A stretch of DNA of 64,000 bases from NCBI RefSeq assembly GCF_947632095.1, contig NZ_CANROA010000004.1, positions 1 through 64,000 on the forward strand, written 5' to 3'. The DNA comes from an uncultured Microbacterium sp. Its GTDB lineage: Bacteria; Actinomycetota; Actinomycetes; Actinomycetales; Microbacteriaceae. Made by a program: the position numbers and the translations under genes. The notes below the pieces were generated by a model that worked only from the letters and a program-made list of their open reading frames with translations, searched no databases and was not told where the DNA came from. Positions 25,200-34,161 of this stretch are shown in pieces. Numbering within the stretch: position 1 is the first letter of the stretch; the number at the start of each line of letters is the position of its first letter.

Positions 25200-26936
25200 C
25201 TATTCGACGAGCTTGCCCTCGGAGGAGACCGCATGGATGAGGGCGGCGATCTCCGCGGGAACCGGCGGGATCTCCTCGCGGGTCACGCCGGCCGTCGGCG
25301 ACCAGATGAGATTGACCTGCAGCGTCGGGTCCTCATCCGGGAAGTCGCTGCGGTTGTGGCATCCGCGGGTCTCGCGCCTCTCGAGCGCCGCTTCGAGCGT
25401 CGCTCGTGCCGCGAGCGCCGAGGCCTTGAGGTCGAAGGCGTGCGCAAGATCCTGGAAACCGGCGATGTCGGGATGGATGCCGATGTCCTCCATGCGCCCC
25501 TCGATGAGGTCGAGGTCGGCGAGCCCCGCGCGCAAGCCCTGCTCGGAGCGCACGACACCGGCATGCTCGGTCATGGTGTTGCGAATCGCGCGCTGCAGCG
25601 CGCGCACATTCTCGCGCCCCTCCGACGCCAGCAGGCCTTCGATCTCGGCCCGCGCCATCTCCACGGCCTCCGCCGACCGGCGCTGCGCGCTGAGCCCCTG
25701 GGAATGGGCGATGGCGGCCTGCCCGACCAGGCGCCCGTAGACGAGCAGCTCGATGAGCGAATTGCCGCCCAGGCGGTTTGCGCCGTGCAGGCCGCTCGAG
25801 GCCTCGCCGATCGCATAGAGCCCGTCGACATCCGTGCTGTGGTCATCCGGACGCACCCAGACGCCGCCCATCGAATAGTGCGCCGTCGGTGCGATCTCGA
25901 TCGGATCGGTCGTGATGTCGAGCATCTGCAACTCGAGCATCGTCTGGTACACCCGGGGGAGCCGGGTCATGATCGTCTCGCGCGGCAGGTGCGAGACGTC
26001 GAGCCAGACCCCGCCGTTCGGCGTGCCGCGCCCCTCGGCGATCTCGGTGTAGGCCGCGAGTGCCACCCGGTCGCGCGTCGACAGCTCCATGCGCTCCGGA
26101 TCGTATCTCGCCATGAAGCGCTCGCCGCGGGCGTTGCGCAGGATCCCGCCCTCGCCCCGGGCAGCCTCCGAGATGAGGGTTCCCGCCGCGTTCTCGGGTT
26201 CGATGATCCCGGAGGGGTGGAACTGCACGAGCTCGGGGTCGCGCAACCGGGCTCCCGCGTCGACCGCGAGGCGGAACGAATCGCCCGTGTTCTCGTCGCG
26301 TCGCGATGAGGTGCGGCGCCAGATGCGGTTGTGTCCGCCCGCGGCGAGGATCACGGCATCCGCATGGATCAGGTATCGCGTGCCATCGGCCTGATCGAAG
26401 CCGTAGGCGCCGAAGACCGTGTTCCCCTCGACGAGCAGGCGGGTGATGTAGACGCCATCGAGGATCGGGACATCGAGCTGTTCGGCGCGTCGCACGAGCG
26501 TGCGCTGGATCTCGAGGCCCGTGTAGTCGCCCGCGAACGCCGTGCGGCGGAAGGTGTGTGCGCCGAAGAACCGCTGCGAGATGCGGCCGTCGTCCTCGCG
26601 GGCGAAGTCCATGCCCCAGCGCTCCAGGTCGCGGATGCCGCGTTCCGCGCCCCGCGCGACGATCTCGACGGTGTGGGGGTTGGCCAGGCAGTAGCTCTCG
26701 GCGATGGTGTCGGCGGCGTGCTGCTGCCAGGTGTCATCGGGGTCCATGGTCGCCAGCGCGGCGTTGATGCCGCCCGCAGCGAGCGAGGTGTGCGCATCGT
26801 CTCGGTGTCGTTTGCCGACCGCGAGCACGTCGACGCCGCGCTCGGCGACCTCGATGGCGGCGCGCAGGCCGGAGCCGCCCGTGCCGATCACGAGCACGGT
26901 GGTGGAGATCTGTCGTTCGCCGGCTGCAGCAGTCAT
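25200..26936 (-). CDS. FAD-dependent fumarate reductase/succinate dehydrogenase-like flavoprotein
   Basis: A 578-residue flavoprotein. The N-terminus has the dinucleotide-binding motif VIGTGGSGLRAA. DAHTSLAAGGINAA holds a His where SdhA/FrdA attach FAD covalently; L-aspartate oxidases lack it. Active-site signatures of the family follow: QFHPSG, ARGEGGIL, APTAHYSMGGV and GANRLGGNSL. The C-terminal helical domain is complete. No iron-sulfur or membrane-anchor subunit, nor nadA/nadC, is next to it, so its electron partner is unknown. It could be L-aspartate oxidase by some automatic calls. The start at 26936 avoids overlap with the divergent LysR gene. Confidence 0.82.
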   Translation of the reverse strand: MTAAAGERQISTTVLVIGTGGSGLRAAIEVAERGVDVLAVGKRHRDDAHTSLAAGGINAALATMDPDDTWQQHAADTIAESYCLANPHTVEIVARGAERGIRDLERWGMDFAREDDGRISQRFFGAHTFRRTAFAGDYTGLEIQRTLVRRAEQLDVPILDGVYITRLLVEGNTVFGAYGFDQADGTRYLIHADAVILAAGGHNRIWRRTSSRRDENTGDSFRLAVDAGARLRDPELVQFHPSGIIEPENAAGTLISEAARGEGGILRNARGERFMARYDPERMELSTRDRVALAAYTEIAEGRGTPNGGVWLDVSHLPRETIMTRLPRVYQTMLELQMLDITTDPIEIAPTAHYSMGGVWVRPDDHSTDVDGLYAIGEASSGLHGANRLGGNSLIELLVYGRLVGQAAIAHSQGLSAQRRSAEAVEMARAEIEGLLASEGRENVRALQRAIRNTMTEHAGVVRSEQGLRAGLADLDLIEGRMEDIGIHPDIAGFQDLAHAFDLKASALAARATLEAALERRETRGCHNRSDFPDEDPTLQVNLIWSPTAGVTREEIPPVPAEIAALIHAVSSEGKLVE

Positions 26937-27007
26937 GGGCTCCACGCTAGAAATGCGCCGCCGATAACTCCAATGCATAATCCGACTGCGGTTGATACGC
27001 TGAAAGC
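26937..27007. promoter_or_regulatory. Divergent intergenic region with likely LysR site
   Basis: 71 bp separate the flavoprotein start from the LysR start. It contains an AT-rich block with the partly symmetric CAATGCATAATCC (around 26971-26984) and a second GGTTGATACG block. LysR-type regulators normally bind such divergent spacers at T-N11-A sites and control the neighbour; the exact site is not certain. Confidence 0.4.
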
Positions 27008-27937
27008 ATGAATCTCGAGCAGCTCCGCGGCTTCGTCGAGATCGCCGAAGTCGGTCATTTCACGCGTGCCGCCGAGAACCTCCATCTTGCACAGCCGAGT
27101 CTGAGCCGCCAGATCTCCGCTCTCGAGGTCGAGCTGGGCAGTGAGCTGTTCCATCGGGCCCGCGGCAATATCTCGTTGACCGCTGCGGGGGAGACGCTCC
27201 TTCCCCGGGCGCGACGCATGCTGGCGGATGCTGAAGCGATCCGCTCCGAGATGGCCGAGCTCGCGGGACTGCAGCGCGGGCGCGTGCGCCTCGGGGCCGC
27301 ACCCACGCTCTGCATCAGCCTGGTTCCCGAGGTGCTGAAGACTTTCCACGCAGCCCATCCCGGGATCGATCTGCAGCTGATCGAGGGCGGATCGAACCGG
27401 CTCATCGAGGAACTCGCCGGCGGCACGGTCGACATGGCGCTGATCACGATCTCGGAGCGCCTCCCGGCGGCGGGTGCGTCGCTGGTGCGCCGCCCATTGC
27501 TGAGCGAGGAGCTCGTCGTCGTGTCATCGGCTGCGCAGCCGGCAGTGGGGGAGGGGCCGATCGATCTCGCGGCCGTCGCCGATCTGCCGCTGATCGCCTT
27601 CGCCGACAGCTACGATCTTCGGGCGACGACGGATGCCGCTTTCCGGGCGGCGGGCCTGCGCCCGACGATCGTCGTCGAGGGCGGCGAGCTCAACGCGGTG
27701 CTCCGCTTCGTCGAGCGCGGCCTCGGGGTGGCGATCGTGCCGGCCACGGTTCCCGTCGACCGACCCGAACTGCGCTCGGTGCGCCTGGTCGCTCCTGTTC
27801 TCATGCGCACGATCGGCATCGCGCACCGCTCCGACGTGAACCCGACGGCTGCGGCGCGGGCCATGTCGCGGGTCATCCGTGAGGCGGCGGAGTATCTTGC
27901 GGCCCGAGCCCCCGAGACGCTGCATCTGACGGCGTAG
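27008..27937 (+). CDS. LysR-family transcriptional regulator
   Basis: A 309-residue regulator. The winged helix-turn-helix at 1-60 (MNLEQLRGFVEIAEVGHFTRAAENLHLAQPSLSRQ, shown here by key parts LEQLRGF and LAQPSLSRQISALE) is canonical. The rest is the two-lobed effector domain. It is transcribed away from the flavoprotein gene and probably controls it in response to a small carboxylate or related metabolite. No other target is suggested by the context. Confidence 0.93.
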   Translation: MNLEQLRGFVEIAEVGHFTRAAENLHLAQPSLSRQISALEVELGSELFHRARGNISLTAAGETLLPRARRMLADAEAIRSEMAELAGLQRGRVRLGAAPTLCISLVPEVLKTFHAAHPGIDLQLIEGGSNRLIEELAGGTVDMALITISERLPAAGASLVRRPLLSEELVVVSSAAQPAVGEGPIDLAAVADLPLIAFADSYDLRATTDAAFRAAGLRPTIVVEGGELNAVLRFVERGLGVAIVPATVPVDRPELRSVRLVAPVLMRTIGIAHRSDVNPTAAARAMSRVIREAAEYLAARAPETLHLTA

Positions 27938-27988
27938 CGCGGGCGCAGCATCCGGAAGTCTCGATTTCGTCTCGTCTCTTGCGCTCCA

Positions 27989-28017
27989 ATTAATAAGTGT
28001 GGATTATTAATTAATCC
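27989..28017. promoter_or_regulatory. AT-rich double palindrome (likely ROK operator) before the amino-sugar operon
   Basis: ATTAATAA at 27989-27996 is inverted as TTATTAAT at 28004-28011 (7-base spacer), and GGATTA at 28001-28006 is inverted as TAATCC at 28012-28017. The block is very AT-rich against the surrounding GC-rich DNA and sits 45-73 bp before the binding-protein start. ROK/NagC-type repressors bind AT-rich palindromes, and a ROK gene ends this operon. Confidence 0.6.
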
Positions 28018-28061
28018 ACCGTGCGCGGTGGGCCCACCAAGAGACTCACAGAGGAGTTCAG

Positions 28062-29381
28062 ATGCGTAAGATCATGCGCGTGGCAGCCTTCGCCACGGCG
28101 GGAATGGCAGCGCTGGCGCTGTCCGGTTGCGGTTCGAGCGGGAATAACGCGGGCGGCGAACTGCCTGACTCGATTCCAGAGAGCGTCGATGCCGCGGGGC
28201 AGAAGCTCACCGTCTGGATCATGCAGGACGACTACAACGACGAATCGATCGCCGCGATGACGGAGAAGTTCGAAGAGCGCACCGGCGCGACCGTCGACGT
28301 CCAGATCCAGCAGTGGGACGGCATCGGAACCAAGCTCTCCACGGCGCTGGGCACCTCCACCCCGCCGGATGTCGTCGACATCGGCAACACCCAGGTCGCC
28401 GGCTACGCTGCCAACGGCGCGCTCATGGACGTCACCAAGTACAAGGCCGACCTCGAGCAGGGCAACACCTGGCTCGCCGGCCTCGAAGACCCGGCCACCA
28501 TCGACGGTCAGCTCTACGCCGTGCCCGGATTCGCCGGCAACCGCGCCGTCATCTACAACAAGACCCTCTGGGCCGACGCCGGTGTCACCGCAGCCCCCAC
28601 CACCTGGGATGAGCTGACCGCAGCCCTCGACAAGGTCCAGGCGGCCAACGACGCCAGCGACTTCTCCGCTCTGTACCTGCCGGGCCAGCACTTCTACGTC
28701 GGCCTCCAGTTCATCTGGGACCACGGCGGCGAGATCGCCGTCGTCGACGAGGACGGCAACTGGACCTCGACCGCGAGCGAGAACATCGAGGCTCTCGAGG
28801 CCTGGAAGGAATTCCAGGACACCTACTCGGTGGCATCCTCCGACACCGTCTTCACCGACAGCCCCGAGCAGGAGCAGATCATCGCCGACGGCAAGGCCGG
28901 CGCGATCGTCGCGACCAACGGTTCGATCAACTCGATCATCGCCGCCAACCCCGACCTGACCGAGGACGACCTCGGCAGCTTCCCGATCCCCAGCCAGAAC
29001 GGCGACGGCACGCAGCCCGTCATGCTCGGCGGCTCCGACTGGGGCATCGCTGCCAAGAGCAAGAATCAGGAGCTCGCGCTCATCTGGGTGCAGATCGCGA
29101 CCAGCGATGAGATCCAGGTCGACCACGTCTTCGGCGGCCAGGGCCTCATGCCCAACTCCGTCGAGAACGGCGAGAAGGTCACCGCCGACGTCCCCGCGAA
29201 CCGCGTCGGCTTCTTCGAAGCCGCGCTGACCTCGCGCGCCACCCCGGCGTCGCCGAACTGGACCGACATCGAGGGAGCCGGAATCCTCAAGGACATGTTC
29301 TCCACCATCGCCTCCGGCAAGGCGACTCCGGAGGAGGCCGCGGCGACCTACGACGCCAAGGCCAACGACTACCTGAAGTGA
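28062..29381 (+). CDS. Carbohydrate ABC transporter substrate-binding lipoprotein
   Basis: A 439-residue extracellular binding protein of the MalE-like (SBP_bac_1) family. The lipobox is LSGC (Cys23), followed by LTVWIMQDDYNDESI at the mature N-terminus and the characteristic YNKTLWADAGVTAAPTTWDE. GAGGAG precedes the ATG. The operon partner genes (GH20 hexosaminidase, ROK regulator) point to N-acetylglucosamine-containing oligosaccharides such as chitobiose, as in NgcEFG or DasABC systems; the substrate is inferred. No ATPase gene is in the operon, as is usual where a shared MsiK-like ATPase serves several importers. Confidence 0.92.
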   Translation: MRKIMRVAAFATAGMAALALSGCGSSGNNAGGELPDSIPESVDAAGQKLTVWIMQDDYNDESIAAMTEKFEERTGATVDVQIQQWDGIGTKLSTALGTSTPPDVVDIGNTQVAGYAANGALMDVTKYKADLEQGNTWLAGLEDPATIDGQLYAVPGFAGNRAVIYNKTLWADAGVTAAPTTWDELTAALDKVQAANDASDFSALYLPGQHFYVGLQFIWDHGGEIAVVDEDGNWTSTASENIEALEAWKEFQDTYSVASSDTVFTDSPEQEQIIADGKAGAIVATNGSINSIIAANPDLTEDDLGSFPIPSQNGDGTQPVMLGGSDWGIAAKSKNQELALIWVQIATSDEIQVDHVFGGQGLMPNSVENGEKVTADVPANRVGFFEAALTSRATPASPNWTDIEGAGILKDMFSTIASGKATPEEAAATYDAKANDYLK

Positions 29382-29387
29382 CCCACA

Positions 29388-29419
29388 GGGGCGGGCGCCG
29401 ATCCTGCGCCGCCCGCCCC
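29388..29419 (+). terminator. Intercistronic stem-loop after the binding-protein gene
   Basis: GGGGCGGGCG (29388-29397) pairs with CGCCCGCCCC (29410-29419), followed by TTCTG. It lies in the 64-bp gap before the first permease. Such hairpins often protect the upstream mRNA or cause partial termination, giving more binding protein than permease. Confidence 0.7.
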
Positions 29420-29445
29420 TTCTGCACACCTACCCGGAGACCGCT

Positions 29446-30372
29446 GTGACCCAGACCAAACGCTCGTCGCGTGCCTTCGCCGACCGGCGACTGCCCGCCT
29501 TCCTGCTGATGACGCCGGCAGGCCTGCTGCTCACGGCAGTCACCCTCATCCCGCTCGTCGTCATGGTGTGGATGGCATTCACCGACTACGACAAGCGCTC
29601 CCTGTTCACCGGGGCGTACGAGATCGTCGGCTTCGCGAACTTCGCCGACATCCTCACCGACTCCGCATTCTGGGGCTCGTTCTTCCGCACCATCTGGTTC
29701 ACCGCCGCACTCGTCATCGGCAGCCTCGTCATCGGCGTCGGCATCTCGCACCTCATGACCCGGCTCGGCTCGAAGATGCGCACCGCCGTTACGATCGTGC
29801 TCGTCTTCACCTGGGCGATGCCGAACGTCGCGGCATCCCTCGTCTGGAACTGGATGTTCCAGCCCGGCTACGGAGTCCTCAACTGGATCCTCACCCAGTT
29901 GCGCATCTTCGGAGACATGACTTCCACCGACTGGGGCACGAACACCGCCCTGGCCTTCACCTCGATCTGGCTGCTCGTCGTCTGGCAGGCCGTCCCCTTC
30001 ATCGCACTGACCGTCTACGCCGCCGAGACCCAGGTCGGCCAGGAGTACAAGGAAGCCGCACGGCTGGACGGCGCCAACGAGCGCCGCATCTACTTCAACG
30101 TCACCCTGCCGTTCCTGAAGCCCACGATCCTGCTGATCACGATCCTCTCCGTCATCTGGGACTTCAACGTCTTCAACCAGATCTGGCTCGTCTCCCGCGG
30201 CGGCCCGGACGGATCGACCTCGACGCTCGGGGTCTTCACTTACATCACCGCCTTCGTCAGTTTCGACCTCGGCACCGGTGCGGCCCTCGCGCTCATCACT
30301 GCGCTCCTGCTCGCCGCACTCACCAGCGTGTACATCCGCCATCTCATCCGCTCGGGAGAGGACGAACTGTGA
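29446..30372 (+). CDS. Carbohydrate ABC transporter permease (MalF-type)
   Basis: A 308-residue permease with six hydrophobic segments. The cytoplasmic EAA loop KEAARLDGANERRIYFNVTLP (key part EAARLDGA) contacts the ATPase. It begins with GTG, preceded by a CCGGAGA site, and its stop overlaps the next permease start (GTGA). Confidence 0.94.
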   Translation: MTQTKRSSRAFADRRLPAFLLMTPAGLLLTAVTLIPLVVMVWMAFTDYDKRSLFTGAYEIVGFANFADILTDSAFWGSFFRTIWFTAALVIGSLVIGVGISHLMTRLGSKMRTAVTIVLVFTWAMPNVAASLVWNWMFQPGYGVLNWILTQLRIFGDMTSTDWGTNTALAFTSIWLLVVWQAVPFIALTVYAAETQVGQEYKEAARLDGANERRIYFNVTLPFLKPTILLITILSVIWDFNVFNQIWLVSRGGPDGSTSTLGVFTYITAFVSFDLGTGAALALITALLLAALTSVYIRHLIRSGEDEL

Positions 30373-31301
30373 GCATCTCGACCCCCGCCGCCGCGGAGAT
30401 CACCGCGGAGGGATCCGCGACCCGCGCCCTCGTCACCGCCGGCTCCACCGATAAGAAGGCCCGTCGCCGCAGCCGCCTCAACGCGCCCTCGCCGATCTCG
30501 AACATCATCGCGCTCGTCTTCTGCATTCTCTGGGCCTTCCCGATCTACTGGATGGTCAAGACCGCGTTCACACCGCGCCGCGACGCGCTGCAGGCGACTC
30601 CGCAGTTCATCCCGACCAGCCCCACCCTTGACAACTTCAACACCGCGCTGTTCCAAGCCGGCTTCTTCGACAACCTGAAGAGCTCACTGATCGTCGTCAG
30701 CGGTGCCGTGGTCTTCGCGATCCTCACCGGCCTGTTCGCCTCGGCCGCGCTGTCGCGCTTCCGTTTCAAGGGCCGCCGCACGATCCTCGTGATGATCCTG
30801 CTGATCCAGATGATCCCCGGCGGGGCGACCCTCATCCCGCAGTACCTCGTCTTCAACGAGACGGGCCTGCTGGGAACCTACTTCGGGCTCATCCTCGCCT
30901 ATGTCTCGGCGACCCTGCCGTTCTCGATCTGGATGATGCGCAGCTTCTTCCTCGCGCTGCCCGCAGAACTCGAGGAGGCCGCGCAGATCGACGGTGCGAC
31001 GACCTGGCAGGTGCTGTGGCGCATCCTGTTCCCGCTCGTGCTGCCCGGCGTCCTCGCCACCAGCGTGTTCACGTTCATGAACGCCTGGAATGACTACCTC
31101 ATCGCGTACACGTTCATGCGCGACCAGTCGATGTACACCCTGCCGGTGTGGCTGGCGTCGTTCTCGTCGCCGATCACCGGCACCGATGTGAGCGGTCAGA
31201 TGGCGGCATCCGTGCTGTTCTCGCTGCCCGTCGTGGTGTTCTTCGTATTCATGCAGCGCAAGCTGGTGACCGGGATGACCGCGGGAGCGGTGAAGGGCTG
31301 A
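30369..31301 (+). CDS. Carbohydrate ABC transporter permease (MalG-type)
   Basis: A 310-residue permease with a 45-residue polar N-tail and six membrane segments. The EAA loop is EEAAQIDGATTWQVLWRILFP (key part EEAAQIDGA). It starts with GTG inside the stop of the previous gene and ends at TGATG shared with the GH20 start, so the operon is translationally coupled. It pairs with the MalF-type permease to form the channel. Confidence 0.94.
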   Translation: MSISTPAAAEITAEGSATRALVTAGSTDKKARRRSRLNAPSPISNIIALVFCILWAFPIYWMVKTAFTPRRDALQATPQFIPTSPTLDNFNTALFQAGFFDNLKSSLIVVSGAVVFAILTGLFASAALSRFRFKGRRTILVMILLIQMIPGGATLIPQYLVFNETGLLGTYFGLILAYVSATLPFSIWMMRSFFLALPAELEEAAQIDGATTWQVLWRILFPLVLPGVLATSVFTFMNAWNDYLIAYTFMRDQSMYTLPVWLASFSSPITGTDVSGQMAASVLFSLPVVVFFVFMQRKLVTGMTAGAVKG

Positions 31302-32944
31302 TGAGCATGCACACGATCATTCCTCGGCCGCGACAGGCGGAGTTCGGGCAGGGAAGTTGCGCGCTGACCGGATCTGTGTCCGTGACGGCACCGGTCGAGG
31401 CGGCGGACGCCACGGCATTGCTGACCGAGCACCTGTGGGCCGGCGCGCGGGTGCGCGTCGACATCACCGCGGGGGATGCCGGCAGCATCCGCTTCGAGCT
31501 TGATGAGTCCCTCGCGGCCGAGGCCTACCGACTCGACGTGGCCGAGGACGGCATCGTCATCGCCGCGGCCGGCTCCGCGGGCTTCCGTCACGGCGTCGTC
31601 ACCCTGCTGCAGCTGTGCGGCGAGGGCATCTGGCGCGCAGCATCCGCACTCCCGCGCACCATCACGATCCCCGCCTGCCGCATCGAGGACGAACCCGCCT
31701 TCGCCTGGCGCGGCGTCATGATCGATGTCGCCCGACACTTCCTGCCCGTGCGCGAGATCCACCGCATCGTCGACCTGCTCGCCATGCACAAGCTCAACCG
31801 CCTGCACTTCCACCTCACCGACGACCAGGGATGGCGCGTGCAGATCAACGCCTACCCGCGTCTCACCGAGATCGGCGCCTGGCGAAACCGTACTCAGGAG
31901 GGCGCCGCCGATGCGACCGCCCCCGAGGTGATCCGCCCCCACGGCGGCTACTACACGCAGGACGACATCCGTGAGATCGTCGCCTACGCGGCGGCGCGCG
32001 GCGTCGAGGTCGTCCCCGAGATCGACCTGCCCGGCCACTCGCAGGCCGCGATCGCCGCTTACCCCGAGCTCGGCGTCCCCGGCTCCGACGGCGCGCAGCC
32101 GCAGGTCGAGGTGTACCCGCGGTGGGGCGTGAGCGCCTATCCTCTGAACGCCGAGGAATCCACCGTCGACTTCTTCCGCACAGTGCTCGACGAGCTGCTC
32201 GACCTGTTCCCCTCCGCCGACATCGGGCTCGGTGGGGATGAGGTTCCCGCAGGGCCCTGGGAGGCAGACCCCCGCTCGCAGGAGCTCGCCCGCGAGCGCG
32301 GGCTCGGCGGCCCGCGCGAACTGCAGTTCTGGTTCCTCGAGCAGCTGCGGCAGCACATCGACAAGCGGGGTCGTCGCATGCTCGCCTGGGACGAGGTCCT
32401 CGAGCACGAGGTCACCAGCGACGTCACGGTCCTCGGCTGGCGCGGTGACGCGGGAATCGGCGAGGCCCTCCGCCGCGGCGTGCCCGTCGTCGCCTGCCCC
32501 GACAACAAGATGTACTTCGACTACCGCCAGTCGGATGACCCCCGTGAACCCATCCCCGTCGGCGTCGTCGTCGGTGTGGAAGAGGTGTACGGATTCGAAC
32601 CGGTGCCCGCATGGGCGACGCCCGAGCAGGCCGCGCTCGTGCGCGGAGCGCAGGCGAACCTCTGGGCCGAGCACCTGGACTCCGGCCGCAACCGCGACTA
32701 CATGCTCTGGCCGCGCGGCTGCGCTCTAGGAGAAGTGCTCTGGAGCGGCACCGGAGGGGACTTCGCAGAGTTCTCCGAGCGTCTCGCGGTGCACCTGACG
32801 CGCTTGGATGAGCGCGGTGTGGAGTACCGGCGCGCCGATGGCCCGCTACCGTGGCAGGAGCGCCCGGGGGTCAGTTCTCGGGTGCAGAACCAGGCGGAGC
32901 GCCAGCAGGAGATCGACGAGCTGACGTCCGCGATCGTTCGGTGA
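31301..32944 (+). CDS. Beta-N-acetylhexosaminidase (GH20)
   Basis: A 547-residue enzyme with no signal peptide, so it probably works in the cytoplasm on imported chito-oligosaccharides or related amino sugars. An N-terminal GH20b-like domain (about 1-125) precedes the barrel. Visible landmarks are HLTDDQGWR, EIDLPGHSQA and the catalytic Asp313-Glu314 pair in GLGGDEVP, used for substrate-assisted catalysis, plus WRGD and the late QANLW. Coupled to the ABC permease genes, it would release GlcNAc from imported oligomers. Confidence 0.95.
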   Translation: MSMHTIIPRPRQAEFGQGSCALTGSVSVTAPVEAADATALLTEHLWAGARVRVDITAGDAGSIRFELDESLAAEAYRLDVAEDGIVIAAAGSAGFRHGVVTLLQLCGEGIWRAASALPRTITIPACRIEDEPAFAWRGVMIDVARHFLPVREIHRIVDLLAMHKLNRLHFHLTDDQGWRVQINAYPRLTEIGAWRNRTQEGAADATAPEVIRPHGGYYTQDDIREIVAYAAARGVEVVPEIDLPGHSQAAIAAYPELGVPGSDGAQPQVEVYPRWGVSAYPLNAEESTVDFFRTVLDELLDLFPSADIGLGGDEVPAGPWEADPRSQELARERGLGGPRELQFWFLEQLRQHIDKRGRRMLAWDEVLEHEVTSDVTVLGWRGDAGIGEALRRGVPVVACPDNKMYFDYRQSDDPREPIPVGVVVGVEEVYGFEPVPAWATPEQAALVRGAQANLWAEHLDSGRNRDYMLWPRGCALGEVLWSGTGGDFAEFSERLAVHLTRLDERGVEYRRADGPLPWQERPGVSSRVQNQAERQQEIDELTSAIVR

Positions 32945-34152
32945 GCGCACCGGGAGAGCAGGACGAGGTGGCAGGACGACGCCCCGGCGATGCCCGCTCG
33001 CGTCTGAGCGGGCTGCTGTCGCTCGATTCGGAGGAGCTGCAGGCGCTGCGCCGCGGCCCCCAGCAGCTCGGCGGCGCGGCCCACCGCAACACCCGTCGGC
33101 ACAACCTGTCGGTCATCCGTCGATTGCTTTTCGGGAAGGGCCCGCAGACGCGCCCGGAGTTGGCGCGCCTGAGCGGGCTCTCGCTACCGACGGTCGGCGC
33201 GCTGGTGGCCGAGCTCATCGAGTCGGGGCTCGTGCATGATGCGGGCATCGTCGCCGAATCCCGCGTCGGAAAACCCGCCTCGCGCGTCGCCCTGGACACC
33301 ACCGGCAACGTGTCGATCGCCCTCAACCTCACCCAGCCGGATCGGTTCATCGGCGCCGTCGTCGATCTCGACGGCGCGGTCGTCGAGCGCGCCGAGCTGG
33401 GCATCGAGGGACTCTACGAGGATGCTGCGCTGGAGCGCGTCGTGGAGCTCGTCGAGCTGTTGCTGCAGCGCACGACAGCGCGCGTCGTCGGAATCGGCGT
33501 CGCCTCTCCCGGCCTCGTCGACGAGTCGGGGCAGGTGCGCTTCGGTGATCGCCTGCGCTGGCAGGAGATGCCGCTGGCGGAAGAACTGCGCGCACGCACC
33601 GGGATCCCCGCGGCGGTCGGCAACGACGTCAACCTCCTCGCGCTCGGCCTCGGCCGATTCCGCAACGGATCGGGACGGGACGCCATCGTCATCGCCCTGG
33701 ACAACGGCGTCGGCGGCGCCGTGCTCGAAGGCGGAGACCCCGTGCTCGGCGAGCAGTTCGCCGCGGGCGAGATCGGCCACATCACGGTCGACCCCGGCGG
33801 AGAGCTGTGCCGGTGCGGGGATCGCGGATGCCTCGACATGGTCGTGGGCGCACCGCACCTGCAGCGACGCCTCGACACCGAGGGCGAGTCTGCGCTGGAG
33901 CCGGCCGGGCGGATTCTGGGAGAGACGATCGCCCCGATCGCCATCATGCTCAACATCAACGTCGTCGTCGTCGTCGGCCCCGAGCAGCTCGTCGCCGAGC
34001 CCTTCGCGGCGGGCGTCGTCGACGGCATCCGCTCGCGCGTGCGCCCGCCCGTCTTCGACGGCATGCGCATCGAGGTCGAGCCCAACGACCCCGACTTCGA
34101 GCTGCTGGGTGCCGCGTCGCTGATCATGGAATCGGAGCTCGGCGTCTTCTGA
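32941..34152 (+). CDS. ROK-family transcriptional regulator
   Basis: A 403-residue regulator. After a disordered N-tail comes a winged HTH (about 50-110; RPELARLSGLSLPTVGALVAELI region). A ROK kinase-like domain follows, with the ATP-site remnant GIGVASPG, the DNGVGGAV segment, and the zinc motif CRCGDRGCLD. ROK regulators respond to sugars such as GlcNAc or its phosphate. The GTG start overlaps the GH20 stop, so it is the last gene of the operon it probably represses through the palindromes at 27989-28017. Confidence 0.92.
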   Translation: MSAPGEQDEVAGRRPGDARSRLSGLLSLDSEELQALRRGPQQLGGAAHRNTRRHNLSVIRRLLFGKGPQTRPELARLSGLSLPTVGALVAELIESGLVHDAGIVAESRVGKPASRVALDTTGNVSIALNLTQPDRFIGAVVDLDGAVVERAELGIEGLYEDAALERVVELVELLLQRTTARVVGIGVASPGLVDESGQVRFGDRLRWQEMPLAEELRARTGIPAAVGNDVNLLALGLGRFRNGSGRDAIVIALDNGVGGAVLEGGDPVLGEQFAAGEIGHITVDPGGELCRCGDRGCLDMVVGAPHLQRRLDTEGESALEPAGRILGETIAPIAIMLNINVVVVVGPEQLVAEPFAAGVVDGIRSRVRPPVFDGMRIEVEPNDPDFELLGAASLIMESELGVF

Positions 34153-34161
34153 CCCGCTCGA

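Noticed and set aside
27938..28061. DasR-type operator before the amino-sugar operon
   Set aside because: No sequence resembling the DasR palindrome (ACTGGTCTAGACCAGT-like) is present; only AT-rich palindromes are seen.
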